From a virus: a stretch of DNA of 26,458 nt. The stretch spans positions 1-26,458 of the IMG/VR virus record IMGVR_UViG_3300027844_001101. One strand, written 5' to 3'. The stretch's first letter is position 1. Every line of letters begins with the position of its first letter. Both the position numbers and the translations under genes were made by a program. A model generated the notes under the pieces. The model did not search any database and had not been told where the DNA came from. It was given only the letters and a program-made list of their open reading frames with translations. Shown here piece after piece: positions 1-7,746 of this stretch.

Positions 1-2451
1 TAATTCTAATGCTCCAAGTTGGGTATCAATTAACTCCCGGCGCTTAGTGGCTAAATCTTGAACGGCTTGTGCTTCTTGTGCATACCCCGACAAAATGGGG
101 CCATCGGCATCCGCTAACTCCTCTTTTAACTTTTTAAGTTTACTAGAATTTTCTATCTGCACCTCTGCCGCTTTTGTAAGGTCGTCTGTTTTAGTTTTTA
201 ATGCTTGCGCTTTTGCTATTTGTACCTCGTACGCTTTTTCTAAACTCCCGAATTTATCGATAAGTGCTTGCTCAACCTCGGCGTGTCGCTCTGAATCCGC
301 AATAGTTTGTTTTTTGGCGCCATTCAGCAACTCTAATCTAGCGTTAATTTCAGCTAACGCTGCCGGTTGGTCGGCTAGCTTCAATTTCAACGCTTCCTGT
401 ACTTTAATTTCTTTATTTATCCTAGCGATCACCCGATCATGCGATAAACCGTTTTTCTCCCACGCATCCGTTTTCTTTTTAAGAGATGCTAATTGAAGGG
501 GAGTTAATTTTTCAAAATTAGCCATTTCCCCAATCATGGCACGAGTTTGGGCAACGTGTTCTCCAATCGGTTTTACCGAAGCATCCCACGCCTCTTTATT
601 TTTCAAAACACTATCGGCTAGTGCTTTGGAGGCGTCTTTTGCTTTTTTGTTTTGTGCTGCTAACCTTTCAACTTTAGTTGCTGCGCTTTCAAAAGCGCGT
701 GAAAAATTACCACTTAAAAAATCAGCAACTCGCCTACCATAATCTATAAGTTTCTCTAACCATTTAACAATTACTGTTACCGATAACACTACGAGAGCTA
801 TTGCCGCTATAATGGGACCAAACGTCCACATAGCAAACGCCATCGCTACGCCTTTTATAATCCCTTTAAAGGGTGCAAGGCTTGACATAAAATCGGTAAC
901 AGTATTCCACAAATCTTTGAACGCTTGAACAAGCATGTTCCAAATTGGCTCGGCTACGCTCCATAACATAAGCATTCCCGCCAGCAAGCCATCTAGCCAC
1001 GGTTTAATGCCATTTTGCCACACCGCAATCGCAGCACCTTTTAGTTCTTCCCACGATGCTGCTAGCGCAGCTATGATCGGAATGGCGACCACAACTATAG
1101 CCGCGATGATTGCCGCTTTAAAACTAATCAGTGCGACTACGGCACCCCCTACAGCCGCAATAAGCGCCGGACCCACTGCGATTAAACCACCTAAACCCGC
1201 CACTGCACCGCCCACAACCATAAGGATCGAACCGATAGCAACAGATGCCACACCTATTGCGGCTGCAACACGAGTTAGGGTACCAACCAATTGCTGATTT
1301 TGTTGTACCCACTTAGTTACTTCCATCACAGCGCCGGTTATCCACTGCGTGATGGGACGCATCGCAACTTCTAGTTGCTCAAAAATAGTTATGTTGAACC
1401 CTTCGACCGCTGACCAAAATTTCTTAACGTCCCCGGTCATCGTGTTCATTTTGATAGCAGCTTGCTTCGCTGCCGAACCAAAACTATTGGTAATGTCACT
1501 TCTTAATTCTTCTAGTTTTTCCTTGCTTGTTTGCACTAATGCAAGCATCGCACGACCACCACGCTTACCGAACGCTTCGATCATGTCGCCGGCGTTCATC
1601 CCCGCTTCTTGTAGTTTGAAAATAACATCGATCATGTTATTTTGTTGACTGCTTACTTGATCAAAGGTTAAACCGTTACGCCTTAAAACAGTAGTGAGAA
1701 CTTCGGTAGGCGTCGCCAAAGTTGCCATTGCTTGATTTAAGGAAGTACCCGCAGATGATGCTTTGATTCCCTTGTTTGCAAGTGCGCCTAACAACGTGGA
1801 AACAGTTTCAATACTTTGACCCAAACCAGCAGCTAACGGCGCAGCATATTTAAACGATTCCCCCATCATGTCAATCGATGTGTTTGCCTTACTTGCAGTG
1901 GCCGCCATTACATCGTTGACACGCCCTAAATCTGCGGCTTTCATATTAAAAGCAGACATAGTATCGGTAGCAATATCAGCAGCACGCGCCAAATCTAAAC
2001 TACCCGCTGCCGCTAAGTTCAATACATCCCCGACACCCTCCGTAATTTCCATTGTGGACATGCCGGCCATGCCCATAAATTTCATAGCTTCGGCAACTTG
2101 GCTTGCAGAAAATTGGGTGGAGATACCCAAGTCTTTAGCCTTTTGATTTAGCAACTCAAAGTTCGATATCGTTTCGCCCCCCTTCTCACCGATATCCCAC
2201 ACATCGCCGATAACTGAGGCAGCATCGGCCATAGTTTGTTGAAACTTTGAGCCTTGAAGAATAGCAGGAAGTAAGGCACCCAATATAGAAGCGCCAAACG
2301 CGGCAATTTTCATGCCTGCGCCGGCAATTGCTTTACCTGCTTTACTAACCCCCGCACCAAATTTTTTCATTTTGGCAGAGGCTTTATTCAGACCGCCAAG
2401 GAGACCCTTGACATTAGCCTGAATATTGATTACTGCTTCGCCCAGTGCCAT
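1..2451 (-). CDS. Tail tape-measure protein (partial, runs off the left edge)
   Basis: The frame is open from an ATG at 2451 to base 1, giving 817 codons with no stop, so the 3' end lies outside the window. The protein sets tail length and is held inside the tail tube. Roughly residues 60-370 look like the TP901-type tape-measure core: they begin with a small, Gly/Ala-rich helix-forming N-terminus and include an AFGKRGGRAMLALV motif typical of that family. Long hydrophobic stretches follow at about residues 385-470 and 528-563, as is usual for tape-measure proteins. From about 580 onward it is Lys/Glu/Ala-rich and probably coiled coil. An AAGGA motif lies about 10 bases upstream of the start, and the gene begins just after the frameshifted chaperone gene ends at 2458, the classic G/GT-to-tape-measure order. 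The call is firm; the full length is unknown. Confidence 0.93.
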   Translation of the reverse strand, partial: MALGEAVINIQANVKGLLGGLNKASAKMKKFGAGVSKAGKAIAGAGMKIAAFGASILGALLPAILQGSKFQQTMADAASVIGDVWDIGEKGGETISNFELLNQKAKDLGISTQFSASQVAEAMKFMGMAGMSTMEITEGVGDVLNLAAAGSLDLARAADIATDTMSAFNMKAADLGRVNDVMAATASKANTSIDMMGESFKYAAPLAAGLGQSIETVSTLLGALANKGIKASSAGTSLNQAMATLATPTEVLTTVLRRNGLTFDQVSSQQNNMIDVIFKLQEAGMNAGDMIEAFGKRGGRAMLALVQTSKEKLEELRSDITNSFGSAAKQAAIKMNTMTGDVKKFWSAVEGFNITIFEQLEVAMRPITQWITGAVMEVTKWVQQNQQLVGTLTRVAAAIGVASVAIGSILMVVGGAVAGLGGLIAVGPALIAAVGGAVVALISFKAAIIAAIVVVAIPIIAALAASWEELKGAAIAVWQNGIKPWLDGLLAGMLMLWSVAEPIWNMLVQAFKDLWNTVTDFMSSLAPFKGIIKGVAMAFAMWTFGPIIAAIALVVLSVTVIVKWLEKLIDYGRRVADFLSGNFSRAFESAATKVERLAAQNKKAKDASKALADSVLKNKEAWDASVKPIGEHVAQTRAMIGEMANFEKLTPLQLASLKKKTDAWEKNGLSHDRVIARINKEIKVQEALKLKLADQPAALAEINARLELLNGAKKQTIADSERHAEVEQALIDKFGSLEKAYEVQIAKAQALKTKTDDLTKAAEVQIENSSKLKKLKEELADADGPILSGYAQEAQAVQDLATKRRELIDTQLGALEL

Positions 2452-2457
2452 CCTTGA

Positions 2458-3173
2458 CTATTCCTTAGTGTACAAAAACCCTTCGGGGATACGTACAGGC
2501 TTCTTTGTTTTACGTTCTTTTTCGGGTGGGGTTATATCGCGTACAAAAGTTTTTACGTCCTTTTGATCGCCCTGTGAAACGCGCATCATTGTTAGCCATA
2601 ATACTGTCTTTGCATACTCTCTATTTCGTAGCGCTTCCGAATAATTCCTTAGTTGGTAAAGGGTACATTTTAAGATCGTTTTGGAAGTCCACCCGTATTC
2701 GCTGGCGAATCGGTCAACGAGTTCTGCGATGTGTTCACCGATTGACTGGTGGTCAAATTGTCCCCGAATAGATTTTTTGGCACCAGTTGGGTAAAAAGGT
2801 CTTTTAGTTCCTCCCAATCCGCTACTTCTTTGAAAGCATTAGCCCAACGCAGCCAATCACCTACGCCTAAATTTTCAAACTCGGCGGGTTCACGGTTAGT
2901 AGTAGCCGCAGCGACTAACCTAATTGCTCGAGAAGTTGCGGGAGTTTTCATAAGCGAAACAATAACGCCCATACCATCAGATGTGTCACTGGCGGTACTT
3001 GGGTCTTGAAGTGCTTGCAGCACTTCAGATAACTCCTGGCTAAGTATTAACACATCTTCTAAAGATAGTTCCCGTACCGTAACACCACCTAGTCTTTTTA
3101 GTGTGATTTGTTTCCCACTATTAACTATTCTCGTGGCTTGTTCGGTAACTTTGTTTGTCGTAGTGGTAGTCAT
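2458..3173 (-). CDS. Tail assembly chaperone, long form (GT-like) by -1 frameshift
   Basis: The short chaperone frame (starting at 3173) and a second frame that is open from 2817 to its TAG at 2458-2460 are offset by exactly -1. They share an A AAA AAT slippery heptamer at 2778-2772, read as codons CCA AAA AAT in the first frame. A slip there joins 134 residues of the first frame to 104 residues of the second, giving about 238 residues. The second-frame part is basic and helical and has no good start of its own. Known lambda-type GT proteins bind the tape-measure protein through the T part while the shared N-terminal part coats it, and the tape-measure gene follows immediately. The fusion is inferred from the sequence, not observed. 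Confidence 0.82.
2670..3173 (-). CDS. Tail assembly chaperone, short form (G-like)
   Basis: This 167-residue protein starts at ATG 3173, whose A is shared with the TAA stop of the upstream gene (TAATG overlap), indicating translational coupling. The N-terminus is Thr-rich. The body contains a beta segment with ITLKRLGGVTVRELSLEDVL, followed by helices, which fits phage tail-assembly chaperones of the 'G' type. The last 33 residues after the slippery site are Ser/Thr/Asn-rich and low in complexity, as expected for a tail that exists only in the non-shifted product. Position between small tail genes and the tape-measure gene supports the role. It would be made in excess over the frameshifted form. 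Confidence 0.82.
   Translation of the reverse strand: MTTTTTNKVTEQATRIVNSGKQITLKRLGGVTVRELSLEDVLILSQELSEVLQALQDPSTASDTSDGMGVIVSLMKTPATSRAIRLVAAATTNREPAEFENLGVGDWLRWANAFKEVADWEELKDLFTQLVPKNLFGDNLTTSQSVNTSQNSLTDSPANTGGLPKRS
2708..2743 (-). other. Possible stem-loop downstream of the slippery site
   Basis: On the minus strand AATCGGT (2743-2737) can pair with ACCGATT (2714-2708). After one G-G mismatch AAC can pair with GTT (2718-2716), giving a stem of about ten pairs with a 14-base loop. A second small hairpin, TTGAC/GTCAA at 2756-2742, lies between it and the slippery site, overlapping it by two bases. The spacing to the slippery site (about 28 bases, or 15 for the small hairpin) is longer than the usual 5-9, so its role as a frameshift stimulator is uncertain. 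Confidence 0.35.
2772..2778 (-). other. -1 ribosomal frameshift slippery site (A AAA AAT)
   Basis: On the minus strand the bases are AAAAAAT, placed in the short chaperone frame as A AAA AAT, which fits the X XXY YYZ rule with X=A, Y=A, Z=T. It lies inside the 148-base overlap of the two chaperone frames, and a one-base backward slip moves the ribosome from the first frame to the second. This is the standard arrangement between lambda-like G and T genes. Confidence 0.82.
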
Positions 3174-3514
3174 TACTTTTTCTTTCCTCTTGCTCTAAGG
3201 CTATCGTGTAGCATATCCCGCAAAGTTTCCTGCTGTTGACAATACTTTTTTGGTTCTACTCTTGTATCACCGTTTGCATAATCAATAATTAGCTTTGCTA
3301 GATTGCGTTCATCCAAGGGGAGCAGGAACACAAAAAATATGGTTGTCCCTCTCCCTGTTTTACCTTCAAGCCGCTCTAACTTTGCATCACATTGACACCA
3401 AATAAAAGCCGCTTGGTCTATATCTTTTGTTCTAAATTGAGAGCTAACAATAAGTTCATTCTCAATTTCTTGTTTGGCCCCCGTAGGGGGTGGGGTTTCT
3501 TGCATCGTATCCAT
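3173..3514 (-). CDS. DUF5659-like small protein upstream of the tail chaperones
   Basis: This protein has 113 residues and starts at ATG 3514. After a 25-residue polar leader, residues 27-90 read FRTKDIDQAAFIWCQC..., then a KLERLEG strand and an FFVFLLPLDERNLAKLIIDYANG segment. This fits the pattern of the small DUF5659 domain (a 'TKD..AA' start, a short beta hairpin and a helix). The C-terminus is basic and ends in lysines. Its stop overlaps the start of the short tail chaperone by one base, so the two are translationally coupled. The molecular role of the domain is not known to me; position suggests tail assembly or virion structure. Confidence 0.6.
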   Translation of the reverse strand: MDTMQETPPPTGAKQEIENELIVSSQFRTKDIDQAAFIWCQCDAKLERLEGKTGRGTTIFFVFLLPLDERNLAKLIIDYANGDTRVEPKKYCQQQETLRDMLHDSLRARGKKK

Positions 3515-3544
3515 ACTTTACTTTCCGTAACAATCGTAACCAGT

Positions 3545-3928
3545 TTAGATTACATCGGCATAAGGAATAGCGGCAGTGATTGGAGCAACCGTTAAACTAG
3601 TGGTAACAACCGAAGGCGTGTCCACGGCGAGGCCAGAAAAAGTCCACGCTAATTGATTACCACCGTTACCGGGGAGCGCACCGGGGCGAAGATCGGAACC
3701 ACCGAAAGTATCGGTAGGGTCGTTACCCACCACTACGCTATTTGTAACAAGCTGCGCAGAATTAGTAACAAGCCATTGGTCGATACCGTCCAGAAGTGCC
3801 GCACGAATCAACTTTGTGGTTGTAAGCAAACCAACATTCGTCCCACTCAAAGTGAATGTCACGTTATCCGGCGTGCCTGAGAAAGACGGAGTAACTGTTA
3901 AGCTACCAATAGGGTATGTGTTACCCAT
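3545..3928 (-). CDS. Hypothetical beta-rich tail-region protein
   Basis: This 127-residue protein starts at ATG 3928 and is preceded by a good CAGGAGA site about 9 bases upstream. I do not recognise a family. It is rich in Thr, Val, Ser, Gly and Asn, has almost no Lys or Glu, and shows alternating hydrophobic segments typical of beta sandwiches, with one Gly/Asn/Pro-rich loop around residues 75-95. There is no signal peptide or membrane segment. Its place between the tail-tube gene and the chaperones fits a structural protein of the tail, such as a tube-associated or decoration protein, but this is inference from position and composition only. Confidence 0.72.
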   Translation of the reverse strand: MGNTYPIGSLTVTPSFSGTPDNVTFTLSGTNVGLLTTTKLIRAALLDGIDQWLVTNSAQLVTNSVVVGNDPTDTFGGSDLRPGALPGNGGNQLAWTFSGLAVDTPSVVTTSLTVAPITAAIPYADVI

Positions 3929-3977
3929 AATAAAAATCTCCTGTAAAAAAAATCATGTGCAGACGTATGCACCTTGT

Positions 3978-4202
3978 TTACAATGCCCCTTCACGGAGCA
4001 ACCTAAGAGCATCGTGTCTAACTCGCTTACGAGAAATCCACTGTCGTTTTAAAGCAGCTTGCAGCGATACCAAAACAGCCTTTAGCTGCGAGCTTCCTCG
4101 GCGTTCACCCGGTATCCTAAAAGTGTGTACCTCGGCATTGGTATTGATTCCCAAAGAAGTCAACTCAATATCAACAAAACTACCAAGTTCAGAACTAGCC
4201 AT
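3978..4202 (-). CDS. Hypothetical small basic protein in tail operon
   Basis: This 74-residue protein starts at ATG 4202 with a strong AAAGGAG site 5-6 bases upstream, which is good support for translation. I recognise no family. The first half looks beta-like (FVDIELTSLGI..., EVHTFRIPGERRG). The second half is a basic helix rich in Arg, Lys, Leu and Ala (LVSLQAALKRQWISRKRVRH). It sits 13 bases downstream of the tail-tube-like gene. In many siphoviruses a small unnamed gene lies here; no function can be read from the sequence. Confidence 0.68.
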   Translation of the reverse strand: MASSELGSFVDIELTSLGINTNAEVHTFRIPGERRGSSQLKAVLVSLQAALKRQWISRKRVRHDALRLLREGAL

Positions 4203-4215
4203 TTTGTCTCCTTTC

Positions 4216-4695
4216 TTATGAGTCTACAATATTACCAAATGATCCACCTGATTTTAGGCACTCAAATTCTACCTCAAACGCGGTTTCTTCTTCTCGTGTC
4301 ATGTTATACTCTTTGGAATTAAGAGTTGTGACTTTGTTAAAAGTAAATGTTCGCGTACCACATCCCGGCGACTTGCCGGAAAGAACTAGCAGACTCTCCT
4401 CGACCCAACAGGCATCTGAATAACCTAAAGTTAGGTGGGTACTTCCCGACAATTGCGCATGAGGTATCATAAATGCCATACGAAGTTGTGAGAGAGTAAT
4501 TTCAAGGAGTGTAGTTACAACGTACATACGCTCGGCGGTTCGTGACTTACGAACAACACCTAATTCTTGATCGGCGAAAATGTCCCGCACTTCTGGTTCG
4601 TATCGAATCGTAGTTCCACCCATTGTGTAACCCACATCCGAACCATTAACGGTTACAGTCGCCGCACCAATTATAATATTGGTTGACGTTCCCAT
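4216..4695 (-). CDS. Major tail (tube) protein-like
   Basis: This protein has 159 residues, starts at ATG 4695 and has a TGGAGT site 8 bases upstream. The N-terminus (residues 8-35) has IGAATVTVNGSDVGYTMGGT and then TIRYEPEVRDIFADQELG. This resembles the start of many phage tail-tube proteins, where a beta hairpin is followed by 'E.E...V..D'. Further strands and the TLLEITLSQLRMAF helix fit the beta-barrel tube fold. Its position, after the tail-terminator-like gene and ahead of the chaperones and tape measure, is where the major tail gene is expected. The assignment rests on position and pattern. Confidence 0.7.
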   Translation of the reverse strand: MGTSTNIIIGAATVTVNGSDVGYTMGGTTIRYEPEVRDIFADQELGVVRKSRTAERMYVVTTLLEITLSQLRMAFMIPHAQLSGSTHLTLGYSDACWVEESLLVLSGKSPGCGTRTFTFNKVTTLNSKEYNMTREEETAFEVEFECLKSGGSFGNIVDS

Positions 4696-4716
4696 TAGAA
4701 AAACTCCATTTGATTT

Positions 4717-5193
4717 TTAGGGGGTAGGACAAGGCGACGATGCCCAAATAACATCGGCCTCTACAAAAATGTTCCATACTTCCGTGTCGTTGTCTAATTC
4801 AGGCTCGCTTCGCTCTTTTAGCCTTGATGATCGTGTGCTTACTTCCCCCACCAATGATCCCGAAAAATCATAATACGATTTATTTGTGCCTGATTCATCA
4901 TCAAGCAAAACTTCGATTCTATCCGCTATATCAAATGCGGTCAATTCAGTTCTGGCGTACACGTTAAAACGAAGTCGCGCAGTCTGGATAAAAGTTGCAT
5001 TTTCATTGATAGGCGTAGAGGCTGTGATAGATACGCCAAGATAGGGCGTGTTATCTTTTCGAGGTGCAAAATTACGCCCTATTCGGATACGATTTGCGCG
5101 GTGCTTTGTCAACTCAACCAAACGGTCTGCGCCACCGGTATCGGTGCGTAATTTTTCTACAACTTGCTTTATTAACTGTTTTTGCTTCCCCAT
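4717..5193 (-). CDS. Tail terminator / tail completion-like protein
   Basis: This 158-residue protein starts at ATG 5193, with a GAGGG site about 8 bases upstream, right after the preceding stop. It begins with a helix (KQKQLIKQVVEKLRTD), followed by a strand with PYLGVSITASTPI and a segment TARLRFNVYARTELTAFDIADRIEVLL. This is the strand-helix pattern of tail-terminator or gp17-like proteins (DUF3168-type), in which the R.N.Y.R strand is followed by a helix with 'A..I...LDD'. These proteins cap the tail tube and join it to the head. Position between the gp10-like and tail-tube genes agrees. Confidence 0.66.
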   Translation of the reverse strand: MGKQKQLIKQVVEKLRTDTGGADRLVELTKHRANRIRIGRNFAPRKDNTPYLGVSITASTPINENATFIQTARLRFNVYARTELTAFDIADRIEVLLDDESGTNKSYYDFSGSLVGEVSTRSSRLKERSEPELDNDTEVWNIFVEADVIWASSPCPTP

Positions 5194-5196
5194 TTA

Positions 5197-5757
5197 TTAA
5201 CCCTCGGTACCGTGTTTCTTTTTCATTGAAGCTCGAATACGCTTAAAAGTTCCCTTCCAAAATTTATTTTTATTTGCCTTCCACGTAGGCATCAAAAACG
5301 GGTGCGCCTTGTTACCCTCGCGTTCAATAGTGTCTGCGGCTGCCTGCGCTAAAGCAATCGCTTGTGCCTCCGCATCATCACCCCTTTCACCTTTAAGAAT
5401 AGTGCGGTGCATATACAAAATTAAGTTTGTAAATTCTGACCTACTGACGGATCGAGGTTTTGACCCCTCCTCTACATATATGCCATAGGCTACCCCAAAA
5501 GAGCCAAACTGAATTGTAGGTAAGCCTTCGGCTTCGGTGGCTACTTTAGAACGTACCGCTAATTTTTGTCTCAAAGCACCACTATAAATAGTTTTGTTCT
5601 TTCGTAGTAATTGTTGGCCGTAAGGGCGTAGCACCGCAAATCCCGTGGTGTACATCGCAGCGCCTACTATTTTGGGAACGTCCAGCGACAATTTAAATAT
5701 TGCTTTCTCAACTCTGGACTTATTCAACGTCACCGTGATGCCACTACTTAAAGCCAT
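5197..5757 (-). CDS. HK97 gp10-like neck / tail-completion protein
   Basis: This 186-residue protein starts at ATG 5757, immediately after the TGA stop of the head-closure gene (5758-5760). It contains the marks of HK97 gp10-family proteins: a basic helix, TIYSGALRQKLAVRSKVA, a YGIYVEEGSKP segment (the family's 'YA.yvE.Gt' signature), and near the end HPFLMPTWKANKNKFW followed by a basic tail. It is longer than the usual 120-140 residues because of a helical segment at about residues 115-150 (GERGDDAEAQAIALAQAAADT). It acts at the head-tail interface or in tail completion. Confidence 0.82.
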   Translation of the reverse strand: MALSSGITVTLNKSRVEKAIFKLSLDVPKIVGAAMYTTGFAVLRPYGQQLLRKNKTIYSGALRQKLAVRSKVATEAEGLPTIQFGSFGVAYGIYVEEGSKPRSVSRSEFTNLILYMHRTILKGERGDDAEAQAIALAQAAADTIEREGNKAHPFLMPTWKANKNKFWKGTFKRIRASMKKKHGTEG

Positions 5758-6441
5758 TCATTCGTCCTCGTTGTCGATTTGGTCTAATTCCATAATTAAA
5801 CTTGTATGGTGGAGTCCTCCACGATCATCTTTAACGTGCCGAAAAAACACAATACGATAATCGCGGATAGCTCCGGTTTGTGAAGTAACCGAATAGGCAC
5901 CACCGGTCACCGTAGTAACCCAATTCAAATTAAAAATGTTATGATGCTGTTCATAATCGGTACTAAAATTATAAGTGGTTCCGGCAACCGTATCTATGAA
6001 TCTCCAATTTGAACCTGCCCAATGAACCGTGTAAATATTTGCGGGGTCGTTGTTTGCATTCGCATCACTATATTTTGAATCGGCATGATACCAAATTAAA
6101 GTTTTAGCCCCCGCAGGTGTACCAATCACAACCTTCGGCGGAAACTCCCCCGGTAAACCTCCCGCCGTTTCGATGTTAGGATAAGTACCCCACGGAACAA
6201 CTATAAAATCAGTACGTTCCACCCCCCGCGATACTTCTAGGGCCACGTTCCAATACCGACCGCTGGCCGATCCAAAAGCCTCGCGCTCGTCTTTGTCCGA
6301 CATAGTGGTAATGCGACATTTTCGGCTAGAATAAACAGTGCTATTGGTAAGCGTTATTCCACCAAAACCATCATCACTTTCTATCTTCCGAACAACAGAA
6401 ATGTTTTGATTAAATTCACGGATCGGAATACGCGATTTCAC
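5758..6441 (-). CDS. Head-closure (stopper)-like protein with inserted segment
   Basis: This 227-residue protein starts at ATG 6441, overlapping the end of the connector gene by four bases. The N-terminus (ISVVRKIESDDGFGG, then a strand with CRITTMSDKDERE) follows the pattern of SPP1 gp16-like head-closure proteins, which are usually about 100-120 residues. The family's ending, a strand like YRIVFFRHVKDDRGGLHHTS, appears only after residue 195. Between about residues 100 and 190 there is extra sequence rich in Tyr, Trp, Asn and Thr (WYHADSKYSD..., VHWAGSNWRFIDTVAGT...) that looks like an inserted beta domain. The stopper normally seals the portal exit and docks the tail; the insert may be surface-exposed. 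Confidence 0.68.
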   Translation of the reverse strand: MKSRIPIREFNQNISVVRKIESDDGFGGITLTNSTVYSSRKCRITTMSDKDEREAFGSASGRYWNVALEVSRGVERTDFIVVPWGTYPNIETAGGLPGEFPPKVVIGTPAGAKTLIWYHADSKYSDANANNDPANIYTVHWAGSNWRFIDTVAGTTYNFSTDYEQHHNIFNLNWVTTVTGGAYSVTSQTGAIRDYRIVFFRHVKDDRGGLHHTSLIMELDQIDNEDE

Positions 6442-7139
6442 AATGCGCCCCCTCCGCTATCATGCTCGGTAGGAACCACTAAGAACAAATCGATGTCGTT
6501 GTAATGTCTACGCAAAAGCCGATCAACTTCAACTAGCCCAGTTTCTTGACCACTAACAATCCCAGAACCGGATTTAAACGTAACCTGAAAATCACCCCAC
6601 CCCGACTGCATAATTTCAGAGGGGGTCTGATTTGTTGATCCCGGTTTTAGCCGTTCCAAAGTTAAAAGAATAGTTGCTCGTTTTATATCGGCAGGGACCG
6701 CAGAATGACCCCAAGCACCTATGATCTGAATATTTTTTTGACCTTTAGGCCAACGTCCCCCCGTACCAAATCGCCGGCGAGGTGTATCACCGCTAAAACT
6801 TCGGGCGGTTTCAAGATAAAACGGATACGCTTTGTAGTCGGTATTTTCAACAAAGGTATCCAGTACAGTTGAGCCATCTAAATCTAATTCTTTTACGGAT
6901 GTGATGGTTAATAATCTCGCTTTAACCTTTGGAGAGAAAAATAGCTTTACATTTCCCAAACCATCAAAATAATGAGTTGCATTTTTTGAGTAAAAAATGT
7001 CCTCGCAAATTTCATCGATCATAGCTTCGGCAAAAACTATCTCGGCAGTAATTTCTGCGGCAGTGTATTGCGTGAGATCAATTGTAGACCCATCGATTTT
7101 GAATCCTGTAATGTCTGCATTAACTGCATAATTTCCCAT
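6438..7139 (-). CDS. Head-tail connector protein (gp6/gp15-like adaptor)
   Basis: This 233-residue protein starts at ATG 7139 with AAGGGGA just upstream. The first 60 residues include AAEITAEIVFAEAMIDEICEDIF, the helix typical of connector proteins of the HK97 gp6/SPP1 gp15 type, followed by strands (HYFDGLGNVKLFF, LLTITSVKELDLDG). A second helix near residues 160-175 (PADIKRATILLTLERLKPG) is the family's 'P..ik.a...l....' element. The C-terminus contains VEVDRLLRRHYND, a usual ending. Such adaptors bind the portal ring and receive the head-closure protein, which is encoded immediately downstream. Confidence 0.82.
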   Translation of the reverse strand: MGNYAVNADITGFKIDGSTIDLTQYTAAEITAEIVFAEAMIDEICEDIFYSKNATHYFDGLGNVKLFFSPKVKARLLTITSVKELDLDGSTVLDTFVENTDYKAYPFYLETARSFSGDTPRRRFGTGGRWPKGQKNIQIIGAWGHSAVPADIKRATILLTLERLKPGSTNQTPSEIMQSGWGDFQVTFKSGSGIVSGQETGLVEVDRLLRRHYNDIDLFLVVPTEHDSGGGAL

Positions 7140-7148
7140 GGTGTCCCC

Positions 7149-7436
7149 TTAGTGTCCTAGTTCTTCAACTGTCCAATGCGAACGATGCAGCATTACTTCA
7201 AATGGCGCGGGGCAATTACAACGCAACGCGTGCCTTGCCCTATGACAATCTTCCTCTGAGCCAGCGTCTAAAATGTATTCCTTACCAACCGTAGTTAAAC
7301 CTTCAATCTCTACGTTAGGAATCGCTGCATCGCTAGACACCGAATACAACCTGCCTATCATTTCGTCAAACTGACTAAGCAAGCCACTAGAGTTTTCATC
7401 GTAAACCCTAAGAGTACATTTGATCTGGTGAGACAT
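7149..7436 (-). CDS. Hypothetical protein between head-decoration and connector genes
   Basis: This 95-residue protein starts at ATG 7436, three bases after the stop of the preceding decoration-like gene. I do not recognise the family. It has four cysteines (one at residue 7 and three at about residues 63-74, in CHRARHALRCNC), a strand-like start (IKCTLRVYDEN), and a helix with RARHALRC. The Cys/His cluster could bind metal, but spacing does not match a motif I know. The ribosome site is weak (TGGAA), so it may rely on coupling to the upstream gene. The ORF is tightly packed in the operon and very likely real. Confidence 0.68.
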   Translation of the reverse strand: MSHQIKCTLRVYDENSSGLLSQFDEMIGRLYSVSSDAAIPNVEIEGLTTVGKEYILDAGSEEDCHRARHALRCNCPAPFEVMLHRSHWTVEELGH

Positions 7437-7439
7437 TTT

Positions 7440-7742
7440 TTATGTTTCCAGTGTGTGAACGTATGCGGAGCCACTACTCGAAAGACGCTTTGCAGTGATC
7501 TTTTTTATACCTCGCGGTCGTATGGTAAAAACTGCGTAGCTTACAAGTTGGGAACCATAGCCAATCATCCCAAGTTTCACATATTCGCCACTGGCATGTA
7601 GACCGTCAACGTGAACGTGTAAGTCTTGGCCCGGCCCAAATGTGCCGTTCATAATAAACACAGATGAAGCACCTTGGGAATCTTCCCATATAACTGTCTC
7701 GGTTGTCGATACGGAAATGTCACCCGCACTGAATGTTGCCAT
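7440..7742 (-). CDS. Decoration / head-fibre-like protein, paralogue 3
   Basis: This 100-residue protein is the last of three related proteins in tandem. It shares with the one at 8140 the pattern VDGLHASGEYVKLG (versus VEGLHAAGEYYRLA), and with both others a C-terminal FTIRPRGIKKITAK element. It is rich in Ser, Gly, Val and Thr with few Lys or Glu, consistent with a single beta sandwich. There is no signal peptide or membrane segment. Placement between capsid and connector genes and small size suggest a virion surface protein, for example a capsid decoration protein; this is inference. Confidence 0.72.
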   Translation of the reverse strand: MATFSAGDISVSTTETVIWEDSQGASSVFIMNGTFGPGQDLHVHVDGLHASGEYVKLGMIGYGSQLVSYAVFTIRPRGIKKITAKRLSSSGSAYVHTLET

Positions 7743-7746
7743 TTTA

